The position numbers and the translations under genes are program-made. Of a stretch of 64,000 bases of DNA, positions 62,562 to 64,000 are shown in pieces. The stretch is from Desulfuromonas soudanensis (lineage in GTDB: Bacteria; Desulfobacterota; Desulfuromonadia; Desulfuromonadales; WTL), in NCBI RefSeq assembly GCF_001278055.1, contig NZ_CP010802.1, positions 2,085,504 to 2,149,503 on the forward strand, read 5' to 3'. The stretch's first letter is position 1; every line of letters starts with the position of its first letter. The notes under the pieces were generated by a model. It searched no databases. It was not told where the DNA came from and saw only the letters and a list, made by a program, of their open reading frames with translations.

Positions 62562-63239
62562 TCAGAATTCTTTGGTGCTCGAAGCCAGATCTTCCATGCG
62601 GTCGCGATCGAGAATGTCGATGACCTTCCCCTGCACCTGGATCAAAGCATCGTCGGAGAGCTTGCGCAGGGTGCGGGAGAGGGTCTCGCTGACGGTGCCG
62701 AGATTGGAGGCGAGCTGGGACTTGGAAATGGGGAGTTCGACGCGCATCCCCTCGTCTCCGGCGAGATCGAGGAGATAGCCGGCGAGACGGGCGGGGACGT
62801 CCTTGAAGGTCAGTTCCTCGACCTGGGTGGCGAACTGGCGGAGGAAGCGGGAGAGGCCGCCGATCATGTTGATGGCGATCTGCGAGTGGTCGTGGAGGAG
62901 CTGCAGGAATTCCCTCTTGGGAAAAAAGAGGAGATCGCTTCTCTGCAGAGGCTCGGCATAGGCGGGATAGAGTCCGTTGCCGAAGATGGCGGCCTCGGCA
63001 AAAGTCATCCCCGGCTGGACGATATGGAGTATGCGCTCCTTCCCCTCGGGGGAGAGCTTGTAGATCTTCACCTTGCCGCTGCCGACGACGTAAAAGCCGA
63101 GGGCCTTCTCCCCTTCCGAGAAGAGGACTTCCCCCTTTTCGTGGCTGCGGCATTTGCAGACCTGGGAAAGAAATTCCAGGTCCTCTTCGGTGACGCCGGC
63201 AAAAAGGGGGCAGGTTTTGATGATGGTCGCAATATTCAT
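62562..63239 (-). CDS. Crp/Fnr-family transcriptional regulator
   Basis: 225 residues from ATG 63239 (MNIATIIKTCPLFAGV). Cyclic-nucleotide-binding-type beta barrel (~15-120: GEVLFSEGEKALGFYVVGSGKVKIY) and a C-terminal winged helix with SKSQLASNLGTVSETLSRTLRKL as recognition region. The usual FNR Cys cluster is not complete. The ligand is unknown; an NO-sensing HcpR/DNR-like role is possible, since a matching palindrome lies at 51519-51532. An in-frame extension to 63332 is less likely. Confidence 0.9.
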   Translation of the reverse strand: MNIATIIKTCPLFAGVTEEDLEFLSQVCKCRSHEKGEVLFSEGEKALGFYVVGSGKVKIYKLSPEGKERILHIVQPGMTFAEAAIFGNGLYPAYAEPLQRSDLLFFPKREFLQLLHDHSQIAINMIGGLSRFLRQFATQVEELTFKDVPARLAGYLLDLAGDEGMRVELPISKSQLASNLGTVSETLSRTLRKLSDDALIQVQGKVIDILDRDRMEDLASSTKEF

Positions 63240-63363
63240 GGGGTCGGACTCTAACAGAAGAGAAGGAGCCTGACAAGAAACAATCGCGCCGCCAGACTCC
63301 TTCTGCAACCTCTTCTCCGAGGTCATATCCACTGGAAAAGTCGAATGTTAGACGATCCAGTCC

Positions 63364-64000
63364 TCAAAGGGCCTTGATTTTCTCCGTCAGCACGGGGACG
63401 AACTGGAGAAGGTCGGCGACGACCAGGACATCGGCCACCTCGCCGATGGGAGCGTCCCGGTCGGTATTGATCGCCACCACATACTCCGATCGCTTCATCC
63501 CCGCCAGGTGCTGAACCGCCCCGGAAATGCCGCAGGCCAGGTAGAGCTTCGGCGAAACGGACTGGCCGGTGCTCCCCACCTGTCGGTTGTGCTCGACCCA
63601 TTCGGCATCGACCACCGGGCGACTGGCGGCATACTCTCCGCCCAGGGCCTCGGCCAGCCGGGCAATCAGTTCCACGTTGTCCTTTTTGCCGATGCCGCGC
63701 CCGGCGCTGACGATGATCTCCGCCTTGGTCAGATCGACACCGCCCTTTTCGGCCGTTTCGTAGCCGACGAACTCCAGAGAACCGACAGCGTCCGTGTCCA
63801 GCGCCACCACCGTCGGGGTGCCGGACGGCTCTCCGGGATTGAAGGCCCCGACCTGCACGGTGATCACGCTCACGGCAGTTTTGGCCTTCACCTCCCGGCG
63901 GAGCTTGGAATTGCAGGAAGGAACCACGAAGGAGCCGTCGACCACATCGACCACCTCGGAGATCTGGGCGGCCTTGAGCGCCAGGGCGAGGCGCGGCGCC
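63364..64000 (-). CDS. etfA: Electron transfer flavoprotein alpha subunit, N-terminus beyond window
   Basis: The C-terminal ~212 residues are visible and the frame is open to the last base. FAD-binding EtfA signatures: SAGRGIGKKDNVELIARLAEALGG, AASRPVVDAEWVEHNRQVGSTGQSVSP, LYLACGISGAVQHLAGM and VVAINTDRDAPI. EtfA with EtfB carries electrons from acyl-CoA and other dehydrogenases. The gene points leftward; the partner would lie outside the window. Confidence 0.93.
   Translation of the reverse strand, partial: APRLALALKAAQISEVVDVVDGSFVVPSCNSKLRREVKAKTAVSVITVQVGAFNPGEPSGTPTVVALDTDAVGSLEFVGYETAEKGGVDLTKAEIIVSAGRGIGKKDNVELIARLAEALGGEYAASRPVVDAEWVEHNRQVGSTGQSVSPKLYLACGISGAVQHLAGMKRSEYVVAINTDRDAPIGEVADVLVVADLLQFVPVLTEKIKAL

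Overview
The window is high-GC chromosomal DNA from a bacterium that I place, by inference, in the Desulfuromonadales (Geobacter, Desulfuromonas or Pelobacter type, Desulfobacterota). The signs are a PATAN (DUF4388) response regulator, a ricT-metG-tatD series with TatD fused to a radical SAM domain, a thrS-infC-rpmI-rplT-pheS-pheT-ihfA-merR-surE-pcm series ending in nlpD and rpoS, a nine-heme c-type cytochrome, and many redox and sensor genes. No 16S gene is present, so the genus is not fixed.

Bases 1-38176 are mostly core genome. A leftward cluster (rnc, radical SAM, era, der, PATAN regulator) diverges from tmk-holB-ricT-metG-tatD/rSAM-yhbY. Then come dgt, rsmD-coaD, a creatininase-family gene, tRNA-Arg(CCT), apt and the leftward translation/stationary-phase series, which starts beside tRNA-Val(GAC). 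Two genes here appear to lack one base in a homopolymer: rpoS (A run at 16454-16460) and, later, a beta-propeller protein (C run at 54137-54141). From 27.5 to 38.2 kb there is envelope and membrane material, including a nine-TM protein with presenilin-like signatures, an AI-2E family permease, two SAM methyltransferases and a large sensor kinase.

Bases 38177-48518 form an accessory island next to tRNA-Val(CAC). It holds a wrecked fic gene behind a DUF6933 gene, a tiny membrane protein that reads through an in-frame TGA with a SECIS-like hairpin just after it (candidate selenoprotein), and a type I restriction-modification locus (hsdR, hsdS, a RhuM-Fic gene, hsdM). A REP-associated transposase sits inside that locus. 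Its palindromic repeats have entered hsdR, hsdS and the transposase gene itself without breaking the frames.

Bases 48519-64000 are metabolic and regulatory: a thioesterase, an HD protein, a His-rich ferredoxin, a YgbA-type NO-associated gene behind a Crp/Fnr-type palindrome, the nine-heme cytochrome, a beta-propeller protein, a sensory cluster (PstS-like protein, two histidine kinases, two Rcp1-type receivers, a REC-GGDEF-EAL protein), a Crp/Fnr regulator and the end of etfA. Intergenic spaces here carry multicopy inverted repeats of the accacagag type.
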